From Chlorella sorokiniana (Eukaryota > Chlorophyta > Trebouxiophyceae > Chlorellales > Chlorellaceae), in the NCBI GenBank assembly GCA_025917655.1, contig CP084617.1, forward strand, positions 1,116,001-1,180,000: a stretch of 64,000 bases of DNA. The letters are read 5' to 3'. Under the pieces are notes generated by a model. The model did not search any database and had not been told where the DNA came from. It worked only from the letters and a program-made list of their open reading frames with translations. Below are positions 42,872 to 54,775 of the stretch, in pieces (position 1 is the stretch's first letter; each line of letters begins with the position of its first letter). The translations under genes and the position numbers were made by a program.

Positions 42872-45800
42872 ATGGCCATCCGCCGGCCCCCCGCCGATCG
42901 GGGTCAGTCGCCGCAACTCTTGGCGCCGTCCTGCTGCTAGGCATTTTTACTTGGGGCGCGTATGACTCCACATGGACCTCCGCGAGCAGAGCCGCACAGC
43001 AGGTGCCGACGTTCTTGAGAAATGGTCCAGGCGGCGCTGCCGCTGCCGCTGTCGACTGTCCGGGCCCAGCTCTGGCGAGCTCGCTTGTCGATGCTGGTTG
43101 GTTGCAGGGCCTGCTCACAGATGGCGATAATGGCACCAGCAGCATGGTGGTGCAGCATGTTCATGCACGCAAGCCCAAGCTCACGCCTCAGATCACGCGC
43201 ATGTGTGAGGGCACGGTGGGGGATTGGTGCACGGGCTACCACCTGCAAACGCCCGTGCCGGCGGTGACTGCGCCTCGCGGCAACCAGTCCTGCTCCCTTG
43301 ACTGCAACCAGGCGAGAAGAGGAGGAGCAGCTCCTGCTGAACCTGCTGAACAACCCGTGGGGGTCTGCGGTGCCTGTCGGGCGCTCTGCAAGTGGAATCC
43401 TGCGCATGGTTGGACCACCACTTTCAACCCTGATGCTCTCCCCGCAGGTCGGCGTGTGCTCCGCGCTCACCGGCCTCTGCACCTGCCCCGCGGGGTGGAG
43501 CGGCTGGAACTGCCTGCACCCCATGAAGCGGTACTGCACCCACAAGTACCGCTCCCATGGGTTCGAGGTACCGCGGGTGCCGCCGCGCTTGGAAGCCGGG
43601 ATGGAGCTGGACTCCATGTGGTGGTTCCCCATCAGTCATTGCGCGGGTGCGTTAAGCCGTGGGACGCTCCTGCTGGGCGGGCTCATGGCTGGGGAGCGGC
43701 GCAGTGCAGGTGGCTGCTGCGCCGGGCCGGGCTGCTCGACCTCACAATGCTGGGTAGCCGGCCCCAGATCACGCACGTCCCCCTGCACCCCCCCTTGCCT
43801 GCCCTTCAAGGGACGTGCGACGAGGACGTTGCTGCCTGCTACTGCCCGGAGCACACCCCCTTTGGCAGGGTGCCCGCCCGGAGGATGCGCCGCTCGGTGA
43901 GGGGCCGCTGCTCTGCCTCCGCCCGGGCCGACAGCCGGCACGCCCCGCCTCCAACCTTGCCACAGGGAGGGGAGCAGCGGCTGCAGCCGCCAGCGCTGGG
44001 GGTTGCAGCATGCATGGAGCCTCCGGTCTGCCCCCGACTCCCTCCAACTCTCCCCCGTCTCCGCTGCAGGCAGCCCCCGCTCGGCAGGGGCGCCCCTTGG
44101 GCTTCTTCTGCCAACCCAACAAGCTGCCCAACGGCACCGCCACTCACTGGGGCGACACAGACCCCGAGCTCCTGTTTGGCCCCGAGGGCTGGTGCATGGC
44201 GGAGAGCCCCAAGCACACCTGCGACTGCTTTGTGGACGGTGAGCGGCGGGTGGCGCGACTGCCGGGGTATCTTTGACGCCCTGCTGCGGCAAGCTGGCCC
44301 CGCACCCTTGTCAAAGCTCGTCGCGGCAAGGCCGCCTGGCCTGCTGTCGTATGAACGCCGAGAGGCGGGTGTGTGGGCTGCATGAGGGCGGCGCTTCAGC
44401 GCCACCTAACTCATTTTGGTAGAAGCGGCCGCATGCGACACCGCCGCCCGCCTCCACCCCATGCGCAGGCTGGGGCGGGCACGGATGCCAGCAGCGCTAC
44501 GAGTCTGTCTGCTTGAACCAGTGCAACGGGCGGGGCGAATGCCTGCAGGGGTATTGGTGAGTTGCAGGGGGTGCTCAAGGGGGGCAGCTGGCGGGTGAAG
44601 CAAAAGGCAGTGCGTGCGGCTTTGCCTGCACTGAGCTGTCCCATTACGCCCGTCTGTTTGCGTTCCCGGAGCGCAGCAAGTGCGACGATGGGTGGCACGG
44701 CATCGACTGCGCGCATCGCTCTGTTCAAGCAGACACCTCTCGACCGGGTGCGCTTCCAGGATGCGGATGACGCGGCTGGGCCGTGCAGCGCCTGCCAGCT
44801 CCGTTCACCTCGCTGCGCCAGCCGTGGCCCGCGCGCAGGGCGAGAAGCTGAGCGGCCGTGGATTGCTGAGCATGTGCGCACGCCCGCCGCCCAGGACTTC
44901 CCGCCGGGCGCCACGCGCAAGCGGCCGCTCATATATGTGTGAGTGCCTGCAGAACACATCCGCAGTCTGAGCATGTTGGGAAGAGGGCGGCGGGGCCAGC
45001 ATGGTGGGGCTGATGCTACCGTGCCCTGCGCACCAGCCATCGCAGCCTTGCATGGCTGGCGCTTGCCACCACCTGCCCAAGGGCGGCGCGCGCTGGGCGC
45101 TTTTGAGCAGGCACACCCAAGCCCCAACCCCAAACCGCCCCTTTCTCTTCCCGGGCCCCGCCCAGGATAGACCGTGCTGACGCTGCCCTGCTGCTGGGCC
45201 GCTCGCAGGTACGAGCTGCCCTCGGACTTTGCCACCCTGATGATGCAGTACCGGCACGGCGGGCCGGCCTGCGTGCCCGCGTCTTCGACTGGAACAACGG
45301 CACACAGCTGTCGGGTGCGTGGGCGCTGCCTGCCTGCTGCGCAGGGGCCACCAGGGGTGTGGCTGCCGGTGGGCGGGTTATTTGTTGGGTCGAGCAGGGC
45401 GGCAAGGAGGTGGCTTCGGGCGTGGCGTCTCCGTGGGGCAGCACCGCAAGCTTCTTTGTGCAGCGTGGGGCTTAGGCCCTCCTCCCCCTTTGGATGGGTG
45501 GGGTCTGCAAGAGGGTGGCGCTCTGGTCGCCCACACAGCCCGCAGACCCACACTTGCCGCCTCCCACCCCCACCCCCACCACACACACAGTGTGTGTTGG
45601 TACACACTCGCTCCCCGCACTCCTCAACCCCCCAACCCACCCACCCAAGCCCTCCCACAGAGGAAACGTACACAGTGGAGAGTGGCTTCCTGGAGATCCT
45701 GCTGCAGAGCGGCCACCGCACGCTCGACCCCGAGGAGGCGGGTGCGGCTCGGCAGGCCTGCTGCATGCTGCCGGCCGCCCCAGCGTGCGCAGCACCACAC

Positions 45801-48800
45801 CTTCGCAGCCAGCAAGGAATGCCCTTGTTGCAGAAGGAAATGCATCTCGAGCCCCCCTCTCCCCTCTCAGATTTCTTCTTCTGTCCAGTCTTCACCTCCT
45901 GCTTCATGCACCCCGTGCATCGCATCGCGGACTCGCTGCGAGACACCTGGTGCGTCCGAGGTGCCTGCCCGGGGGCGGCGGGCGGGGGCGTCTGTCTGGC
46001 CTGCGCGGCCTTTGAGCGATTGTCTGCCGCCGCTGCTTCCATCGTCAGGTTTCTGCATGCAAGCAAGTTCGCACCTGCTGCCTGGCCCTTCGCCGCCGTT
46101 CAGGTATGGCATTGATGTGCTGCGAGCGCATGGGTCCACCAACATGCTGCTGGAGGCCTACCACTGGCTCAGGGCCCACCTGCCCTACTGGTGGGGCGAC
46201 GGCGGGGGGGGAGGGGGGCGAGAATTCTGGCAAGGGTGCATGGGCAGCTTCTGCAGCATATTGTGCCTTGGCATCCCCTGCAAGCGGCTGCTGCGCTCTC
46301 AACGCACGCCTAAACAGGGTGCGCACCGCTAAAGATGGGTGCGAACTGCCAGGCAAGGGTGCACACTGCTGGCTGTGCTGATCTTCCCAGGCCCGCCCTC
46401 CCGCTCGGCAGGGACCGCCGCGGCGGGCGGGACCACATCTGGCTGGTGACGCACGACGAAGCTTCCTGCTACGTGCCCGCCGCCATCCGCCCCTCCATCA
46501 TCCTCAGCCACTGGGGCCGGCTGGACGCCAACCACACCAGCGGCAGCGGGTGTGCGGGCGGGGGCTGCCATGGTTTGGGTGTGCTGGCTGCGAACACGAG
46601 ATGGTTCTTCCCCTGCAACATCCCTCCCTTGCGATTTCTCCTGGAGATGACTCTCACTCCCACGTTGCTCCACTGCTGCTCCCCTCACCACGCTCCCCTG
46701 CAGGTACTGGGAGGACGTCTACTCGCAAGAGCAGCAGCATGTGCACGTGCGTTGGGCAGCCCGGGAGGGCCGTGGCTTTTGTGCCAGGGCCCGCGGGCAG
46801 GGCGGTGCATAGCTGCCGACACGCATCAAAGAGGGCTGCGACAGCAGCCCTCTTAGCACCAAGCCCAAGCTCAGCCGATGCCCCATGTTTGAGCGATGAT
46901 TCCTTACTCCATTGCTATTCTGTCTTCTCCCGGCGGCATGCAGTGGGAGCCTGATGGCTTCCTACACAAGATTGCGGGGCACGCGTGCTACGACCCCGAC
47001 AAGGTGTGCCCTCCTGCTCTGCGATCTGCAATGCTGCATTGCTAGCCAGCATCCGCAGCCTGCCAATGTTGAATCTATGCTGCCCGCCTTCCCTTCACCC
47101 ACGCTGCCACCCCCCCCCACACACACACACCGCACGTCAAACACCCAACTCCCCACCCCCAAACAAGCAGGACCTGATCATTCCGCTGATGAAGACGCCA
47201 AACCACTTCCATGCCTCGCCGCTCCTGGGTGCCCCAGCCCGCAACCGCACCTGGCTGGCATTCCACCGCGGGCGGGTGCGGTGGGGTGCGGCGCTGGCGG
47301 CGCTGAGCTCGATCGCAGCGCTGCATGGCAGCTCATCACGAGGGCTTGAGGCTTGGACGCACACCAACATGGCCCCCGGGTGTGCCCAGCCCCACCCCCG
47401 TCCCGTTTCTTCAAAACCCTGCAGGTGCAGCCCGACAACCCTCCCTACTCCCGCGGCATCCGGCAGCGCCTCGCCAACGCCTCGCGCGACGGCGACTGGC
47501 TGCACAAGCACCGCATAGCGATCGGCGAGTGAGTGGGGCTAAAGCGCGCAGATGGGCCTGCGTGCGCCGAGGCTGGCTGGCTGGTGTCAGCTGGCGCTGC
47601 CTGCGACGGCGTGTGCCCTGCAGCTGTGCCCTTGTGATGCGCGCTTGCAAGCGGTGTGCAAATCCGCAATGCTGGCCCCACCATCCCCCCAAAAAAAAAA
47701 AAAAACACACACACTCATCCTTCCATGCATGCCCATTCACCTACATTCGGCCCACACCTCAACAACATGCAGGCATGCCCACCCGTGCAGCTCCCGCCCC
47801 CCCGCCCGCAGGCACGACGCGGTTGAAGGCGACTACTCCGAGTTGCTGGCCTCCTCCCAGTTCTGCCTGGTGCTGCCCGGCGACGGCTGGAGCGCGCGCA
47901 TGGACGACGCCACGCTGCACGGGTGGGCATGCTTGCTTGCGTGGTGGTGCTGAGGTGTGGGCCGACTGTGCGCGCGATTGGGGGTATGAGTGTGGGTGTG
48001 GGTGTGGGGGCGTGTGGGTGGGTGGGTGGGGGGGGGGGGGGCGCCAGCTCACAGGTGATGGGCGCAACGGTGGCGAGGGCGGCAGAACCATGCCAGCAGG
48101 CGGGGTTGCAGGCGGCATGTCGAGCACAGGCAGCTGAGAAGGTGATCGGAGCAGCCCACGGAGGCGGAAGCCGAGCGGCCCATCAACGTTCTGCTGTCCG
48201 CCCCCCCCCCCCCGCCCCAACTGCAGATGCATCCCCGTCATCATCATGGTGGGCTGCGACTGCCCGTCCCGCTGCCGCCGCCGCCCGGCGCTGTTCAGGG
48301 CTGTTGCTGCACACGGACGAGCCAAAGTGTGGGCTCGCCAGCTGCAGCAACTGCAGCAGCTGGCTCCTGCGGCCCTTCAAACGGGGAGCAAGGCAGCCCA
48401 CCAGCCAGGGCTGCGCTGCCCCCACCCGTGTCCACCCACCTCCCCGACGCAAAAACACAGACACACACACCTGCTCAGGCCCCCCGCCCCCACCCCCACC
48501 CCCACCGCCCTCCGCACCCTTCTCCCCCTTGCTCCTCAGGACGATGTGCATGTCTCCTTCGAGTCCATCGTCGACCTGAGCCAGTTCACGGTGCGAATAC
48601 CGCAGGCAGACGCCGAGAAGCTGCCGCAGCTGCTGGCGGCCATCCCGCAGGAGCGGCGGCAGCGCATGCGGCGCGCGCTCGCCCACGTCTGGCACCGCTT
48701 CGCCTACTCCAGCTACGGGCCGTACGCGAGAAGAGTAAAGGAGCTGCAGACGCGGCACGTGGCGGCGGCGGCCGGCGACGACGGCGGCGGGCGGCGGGGC

Positions 48801-48936
48801 CGTGGCAGCTGCCTCGCTGCCGGAGCCGGTACCGGACCTGGATCCTGAGCGGGACGACGCTTTCCTCACCATCATGGCCTGGCTGCACAGCCGCATACCC
48901 GCGACGCGCGGCGACACGGACGGCCGCGTCAGCTAG
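42872..48936 (+). CDS. EGF-like/exostosin (GT47) type II membrane glycosyltransferase
   Basis: Probable Golgi glycosyltransferase for cell-wall or surface glycans. Likely start MAIRRPP at 42872; one base missing at 42887-42892, then a signal anchor VAATLGAVLLLGIFTWGAY. Luminal Cys-rich EGF-like modules follow: MCEGTVGDWCTGYH, then SALTGLCTCPAGWSGWNC (about 43440-43510), GTCDEDVAACYCPEHTPFG, GWCMAESPKHTCDCFVDG and NQCNGRGECLQGYC joined to KCDDGWHGIDCAH. The GT47 domain starts ATRKRPLIYVYELPSDFATL (44940, 45210) and includes EETYTVESGFLEILLQSGHR, DFFFCPVFTSCFMHPVHRIA, STNMLLEAYHWLRAHLPYW, DHIWLVTHDEASCYVPAAIR, KDLIIPLMKTPNHFHASPLL, RNRTWLAFHRGRV, YSRGIRQRLANASRDGDWLH, LLASSQFCLVLPGDGWSARM then DDATLHGCIPVIIM, and DDVHVSFESIVDLSQFTVRI. 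It ends RGDTDGRVS, TAG 48934-48936. The sugar specificity cannot be told. Many small introns, some with poly(C), poly(A) and CA runs. Confidence 0.88.
47690..47716. repeat. Poly(A) and CA run in exostosin intron
   Basis: A six-C run, about 15 A and several CA units lie together in an intron of the exostosin gene. Poly(G) (about 48030-48042) and poly(C) (about 48200-48213) runs sit in the next introns. Confidence 0.7.
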
Positions 48937-49338
48937 CGGGCGGTGGGGATGCTGCACGCTACACCAGCAGGCGCCACCTGCTTGCAGCTGTTCAAAGGAG
49001 TGCCCACCCACAGGCCTCCTCGTCCTGATACTGACTGCTTCTTTGCATTTCTGTTTAACACTGCTATCGAACATTGCAATGCATGTGGTGTGCTGGCACG
49101 CAGGCAGTATCAGTGGGACAGCAGGCAGCCGTGCCTGCTGCTGCAGCCTGGCTGCGCCAGGCAGCCAGGAGACGCCCCCTGCCGCTGTGCTCCTGTGTGC
49201 TGACAGAGGATGCACGCTGGATGGGTCTGGCCTGCACACACCTTGCCAGCCACCAAAGATGCGCGGCGTTGAAAGGTTGTTGCACATGGAAAAGCAGTGC
49301 GCCATGCCTGAGCTTGTGATGGGCCCCGCGACGCGATC
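48937..49338. other. Convergent 3' region, no gene seen
   Basis: Tail-to-tail spacer of 400 bp between the exostosin gene (+) and the armadillo-like gene (-). It holds 3' UTRs only, as far as can be seen. Confidence 0.45.
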
Positions 49339-52300
49339 TCAGACGCGGAAGCTGCCGGTGCGCTGCCGCTTGCTGGGCGGCTGCACGTCGGCCAGCGTGC
49401 GGGCAAGAAACTCGTCGTAGCACTGCACACACATGCGCAAGTATGTGGGGGGGTCAGGCAGGGGGACGGCAGCGGGGAACATCCCAGACTTGAGCCCATC
49501 CCAGTTGCGCTTGAGGGGCCGGCACGGCAGCAGCAGCATCGAAAAACGGAGCTTACAGCCGGCGGCACTAACATGGTGCTTGCACCCGCGCTCGGGCTCC
49601 CCCGGGCCTCCCCGCAGAACACCGCTTTTGAATCCCCCACCCCACCCCCAAGGCATAGGATGACACTCCTGCCTGCCCAGTACCACCCGCCAATCAAAAT
49701 GCCCCCGCCCCCTGCCCCGCCCCCCGCCCCACCCGCCACCCGGTCGCCACCACCTGCAGAAAGTCTGGGAAGGAGGCGGCGTCATCCCTGTCGCCGTCCA
49801 TCAGCTCCATCAGCGACTCCGCCAGCGGTACCACCTCGGCGGTACGGTGGCCACGCGCCCCCAGCCAGTCCAGCAGCTTGGCCAGCGACAGCGTGCCGCT
49901 GCGCGCGCCTGTGGGCGGCAACGGCGTGCGGCGAGGGGGCGGGGCGGGCTTGAGGGTGCACGAGCGGCTGCAGGTGCCCTCTGCTCATCCACGCAAAGGG
50001 GCCACGCCATGCCAAAAGCCCGGGTGCGGGCAGACGCTGCAACAACTGCCCGACAACTTTCCGACCACCTCCCGAGAAGCGCCGTGCTCAGCCAGCAGCT
50101 GCGCATACAGTCTCCCAGTGCAAAGTGTGCGCCCCCACACACACACCCCCACAAAAAGGGCTGTCCCTCACCGTAGGCATCGATGTCGGAGAAGGTTTCG
50201 TAGGCTCGCAGCACGCGCAGCACGCGGGCGCCTGCCCCGCCGCCGCCAGCTCGCGCACCTCGCCGTCGCCCAGCCGCACAAACGCGGCGCCCGTCACCCC
50301 GCGCTCCACAAACCGCGCCGCCTGGCTCCGGGGGGGGGGGAGTTTAGGAAGACGAGCAGGCGCAGGAGGTGTGGGGACACCAAGCACTGGGTTGCACTTG
50401 GGGGTGCAACGTGTGTGCACCAGATCGCCAGGTCTGGGAATAACCGCATGGAACGTTCGGCCACCGCAGCCGCAGGCGGAAAGGCGCGGCGTGAGGCGAG
50501 GGCGCAAGCGGCTGCGGCGCAGGGCCCACCTCCAACCCCTGCTGCTCCAGCAGCGCCCCAGCTGCTGCGGGGTGTATGTGAGCAGGGGCGGTCGGTGTCG
50601 GGCAGCTCCCCCAAGTGCTGCGGCGGCGGCCAAGGGGGAGGCGGGGAGGCACAAGGGGAGGGGGTTGCACGCACATGGACTTCATGGGTGGCCTCATGGG
50701 GTGTCTGATGGGGAAGCTGTTGTTGTGGGCTGGCCTGAAACAAGACAGGCGCAGGCCGCCGATCGGCCTTGCCACGCCGCAGACTCGTCCCAGCAGCCAG
50801 CCACCGGTGGGCCTGGCGAGCGCATGATGCGGGCAAAGCAGGGGGCGCAAAGGCGCCCAGCAGTTCGCTCACACCTGCAGGACCTTCTTGGCAGCGGCCT
50901 TGAGCTCGGTCCAGCCTGGAGCGCCCGGCAGCAGCAGGCTGTGCAGGCAGGACAGGAGGCCGGGGGCGGCGCGCAGTGCGGCGTGGTGCCTGTGCCGCAT
51001 GCTGAGGCTGCGCAGCAGGCCCGCCACCTCGCAGCGGACCGCCTGCTGGTAGTCGACTGCACGGCCGCCGCCCGCCGCCGCCGCGGCGCCGCGCGGCGGC
51101 GGCGCCGGCGCCGTGCACACGAAAGCGGCCAGCGGCGGCAGCAGGCCTCGTGTGACGGCGGCGTCCGCCAGCCGCTGCTGCCGCCCGCCGCACAGGCGCG
51201 CGGCGACGGCGGAGGCGTGCCAGCCGGCCGCCACCAGCTGGCCGCCGTCGCGCGCGGCGCTGCCGCCGCCGCCCCTCCTCAAGTCGTAGCGCGACAGGCT
51301 GAGCTCCGGGCGGTGGCCTCCGCCAGAGCTCTCTTCAGCAGGCCCAGCACATCCAGCGAGCCTGAGCCCCTGCACAAGAGCGGCACAGCAGTCAGGCACG
51401 GCAAGTTTGCCATCTGCAGGCACAGAGGCTGCTGCCGACGCAGGGCTCGGTCGACAGGGCGCCCGACTTAGCTCGGCTGTGCCCGCCACCCTTCTTACAG
51501 ACAAGCGCTGGCGCTTCCACAGTCCAGCCGCGCCAACACGACCGCCCAGACCCTTTCCCCAACCTGCCTCTTGCACGCAATGTCACCCACACCAGCCCCG
51601 GCCCGCTCACCTCACACAATCCTCTAGCACCTCTTCCTGGCACCCCGCCTCGGCAGCCAGAGGCTCCAGCGCCGCCAGAGCGGCAATGGCGGCGCGCCGC
51701 TCGCCCCCGCCAGCCGCAGCCCCGCCGCCAGCAGGTGCACCAGGGGCTGCAGCGCGCCTGCCTCCCTGCCAGGGATGGATGGGAGCGGGCGTGGGAGGGT
51801 GTGTTGGCGGCACCAGCTGTGTGCGGGTAGGTGGGCAAGGTGTGGGGTGTGTCTGCAACGTCGGTGGAAGGACGGAAGACGGAAGGGCGGGGGACCAGCA
51901 AATCTCGCTGCCCCCTGCTTCTTGAAAGCCTGGAGCCAGCCCCCTCAGCGGGTGCAGCGGGTGGCCTTTCCAGCGCCCAAGCCCCTTGTGCATCGGCCAT
52001 ATCTGCCACAGGCTTGCCACAGGTGCCTGTGGTGTGTGTGTGGGGGTGTCCTACCCGACCGCCGCCGCAAAGCGTGGCCCGTTGGCCGCAAAGCGCGCCA
52101 GCACGCCCGCCGCCGCCTCCTTGCTCTCCGCCAGCGCGGCGCCCCGCCGCTGCTGCAGCGCCGCCACCAGCGCGGGCAGCAGGGCGACGCGCCACAGCCC
52201 CTCCTGCGACTGCTCCGCGGGCGGCGGCGGTGGGCGCGCGCGGAGGAGGTGTGTGTGGGGCAGCGGCGGCGGCGGCGCCGCCGTCCTCTGCCGCTGCATC

Positions 52301-54109
52301 CTGCAGCAGCGCCGCCGCCAGATCCTGTAGCAGGCTGGCCGCCTGCTCGCGGCTTTCCCAGGGCAGCGCCTCGTCGCGCAGGGCGGCCACCAGCTCCGCG
52401 GCGCCGCCAGCCCGCACCAGCCGCCCGCGGTTGCGGCGGTGGTCTGCAGGGGGCAACGGCGGCGGGCGGCGGGCGTGCTCCGGGAGGGCAGTCCAACAGA
52501 CGTGATTGAATGCACTTGCGGCCGCGTAAGCGCTGCGTGCGGTGTGCAAGCACTGCGCAAGCAGCAGGTCTGTGCCACTGCCAGCCAGAGGCAGGATGGC
52601 TGCAGGTGTTGAGCGCCGGGAGCAGGCGGCCCCTCGGGCGTGGCGTGACCACCCTCCGTCGAGGCCCGCCCTTGCTGAGCTGCGCAGCTCTTCACCCCTC
52701 AACAACGCAGAGAAAGCAACACTGCACTGTGCAAACCGTAACCGAAACATGCAGGGAGCCTGCGGTCCTTCCTTTGTGCAGCGCAGCCCCCCAGCGACAC
52801 AGCGCCCTACCCGTCAGCAGCACCAGCAGCGCGTGCAGAGCCGCCCCCGCCGCCTCCGCTGCATCCTCGTCCCGCGGCAGCTCCCGCACAGCCGGCTGCT
52901 GCTGCCGCGCGGCCCGCAGCAGCTGCAGGGCAGCTTCCACGCCACCCGCCTCCCTGCATCACGCGGGGGCGTGGGGGCGACAAGCCCTTTACACGTTTTA
53001 CAGCGGGAAGGTCTCATTGCCCCAGCAAAAGCAAGGCTGTCGCACTGGCAGCGGTCACAAGCAGCGCCTGCTGCGCCTGCCGCGCGACACGAGCGCTGCG
53101 GGCGGCGCGCCCGCGCTCAGGCCGCCGCTCACCCGATGCCGCTGGTCAGGCGGCGGCTGTGTCCCGCCATCAGCTCCAGCGCCCAGGCAGCGTCACCCGC
53201 CAGCGGCCAGTCGGCTGCTTCCACGGCGGCGTGCAGCGCGGCCACCACCGCCGCGGGGCGCCCTCTTCCTCCATCTGCGCGGTTCCGAGACGCAAGGAGC
53301 GGGGGTTGGGGGCGGCGAGCCAAGGGCGCAGCAGCAGTCAAGGAGAGAGCGAGCAGCGAAGACTGCCCAGGCCATGCGCCCCTGCCGTACACAGCCCTTG
53401 CCCCGAACTGCAACAACGATACCCACGGCGAGCGAAGCAGAGGGCCTGCCCCTCGCCGGCCGCTGGAGGCAAAGGGTGCCCACCGCATCGCGCACGTGCG
53501 CCCGCGCCGCCGCCCGCCTGAAGAACTCCAGCACGTCCAGCTTTGCGTCTGGGCTGACCTGGGTGCTGGGCGCCTCCAGCAGCGCAGCCAGGCTGCCAAC
53601 CAGGCCGCTGGCGCCCAGCGCCGCTGCCGCCGCTGACGAAGCGGCGGCCACGCGCGTGGCAAACGACGCGGCGGCCTGCAGGCAGAAAAGAGCAGAGATT
53701 TGTAGGTAACGACGCACTTTCAGCTGCATGACTCGGCAAGGCTACAGCGCAGATACACCGCCCAAGTGAAAACAATCGGCTGCTCTGGGGTCTGCATGTC
53801 GCACACCTCGATCGCCGCTTCAGAAGGCTGCGCATCGGGCAGAACCGCCAGGGCAGCAGCGTTGAGCAGGTGTTCAGTGGCTAGCGCTTCTGCCACGGCC
53901 GCCGCTGCCTCAAGGCCCTGCTGCTGCGCCTCTGGGTCCAGCAGAGCGGCCAGCTGCTGCAGCACCGCCTTCCGCTCGGCGGCGGCTCGGGCCCCTGCCC
54001 GGGACAGTGCCTCGGCGCAGGCGCGGACCGTGTCCACGGTGGGCGGACCCCACCCGGGTTGCCATGCCCACGCGGGCTGGCCTTTTAACCACGCAAACAG
54101 GCCCATCAC
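49339..54109 (-). CDS. Armadillo/HEAT-like repeat protein with SAM-like and EF-hand-like C-terminal regions
   Basis: Start MGLFAWLKGQPAWAWQPGWG at 54109. Successive exons encode Leu/Ala-rich helical units typical of armadillo or HEAT repeats: EALSRAGARAAAERKAVLQQ, GASGLVGSLAALLEAPSTQV then DAKLDVLEFFRRAAARAHVR, GDAAWALELMAGHSRRL, GVEAALQLLRAARQQQPAVR, LVRAGGAAELVAALRDEALP then WESREQAASLLQDLAAALLQ, LLPALVAALQQRRGAALAES, AAIAALAALEPLAAEAGCQE, and CEVAGLLRSLSMRHRHHAAL. One base is missing at 51704-51708. Downstream exons give a SAM-like piece (FVERGVTGAAFVRLGDGEVR), an EF-hand-like piece (YETFSDIDAYG; LMELMDGDRDDAASFPDFLQ) and a basic end QPPSKRQRTGSFRV, stop at 49339. They may be one protein or two genes; no clear terminator was seen between them. 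Function unknown; a protein-interaction scaffold is likely. Confidence 0.6.
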
Positions 54110-54775
54110 TTGGGGTTTCCGAGCGATCGCGGGGCTGCCATACCCATAGCAATGTTCAAATCAATGCTGCTTTCGACAGAGCTCATGGCGTGATGAAGCC
54201 GTGCTAGCGGCCAAGTGCTGACTGGGCGGCCGCCGCCTTCCAGGCAGGCAGCGCTGGAGCGCAATGCCAGGGGTACCTTATTGAAGCAGCGCCTTTAATG
54301 AACATATGATTTTGAGAGCTTCAAGGACTCACACACTCAAGCGATGAACTATCATGCAGGGCGGGGGTAGATCAAGTGATGGGGCAGGAGATCGGTGCAG
54401 AGGCGGCAATGCGCCCCTGCGTCTGCGCTCAATCAGGTCAAAGTCGGGCTGATGTGCATCGTTATTAATATCAAGGTTGTGGATCACTGGTCAGTCTCTG
54501 CAGGATCGATGCGCAAGGGTTGGTTGCCTGCCTGAGGTGGAGTAAAGAATGGCAAGCAGGGTTCGGAGAGCGCAAGGAGGAGCGGCAGAGAGCGGTGAGA
54601 TGCCATCGAGGACAGGGAGCCTCATTATTTTCATTGGGGTATTGGATGATGGACAACAAGCAATGTTGCACGTTATTTGGCTACCGCGGCAGCATAGGCG
54701 CCGCTAGCAACGACGTGCGCCATGACCCCATGTGGGGCTGGCTATCCAAGCGCACGATGGGCCCGCTGGAGCGAA
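54110..54775. other. Intergenic region, no supported gene
   Basis: Between the armadillo-like gene start and the glyoxal oxidase stop, both minus strand. AT-richer at 54280-54350 and 54440-54490. It should contain the armadillo-gene promoter and the oxidase 3' UTR. Confidence 0.4.
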
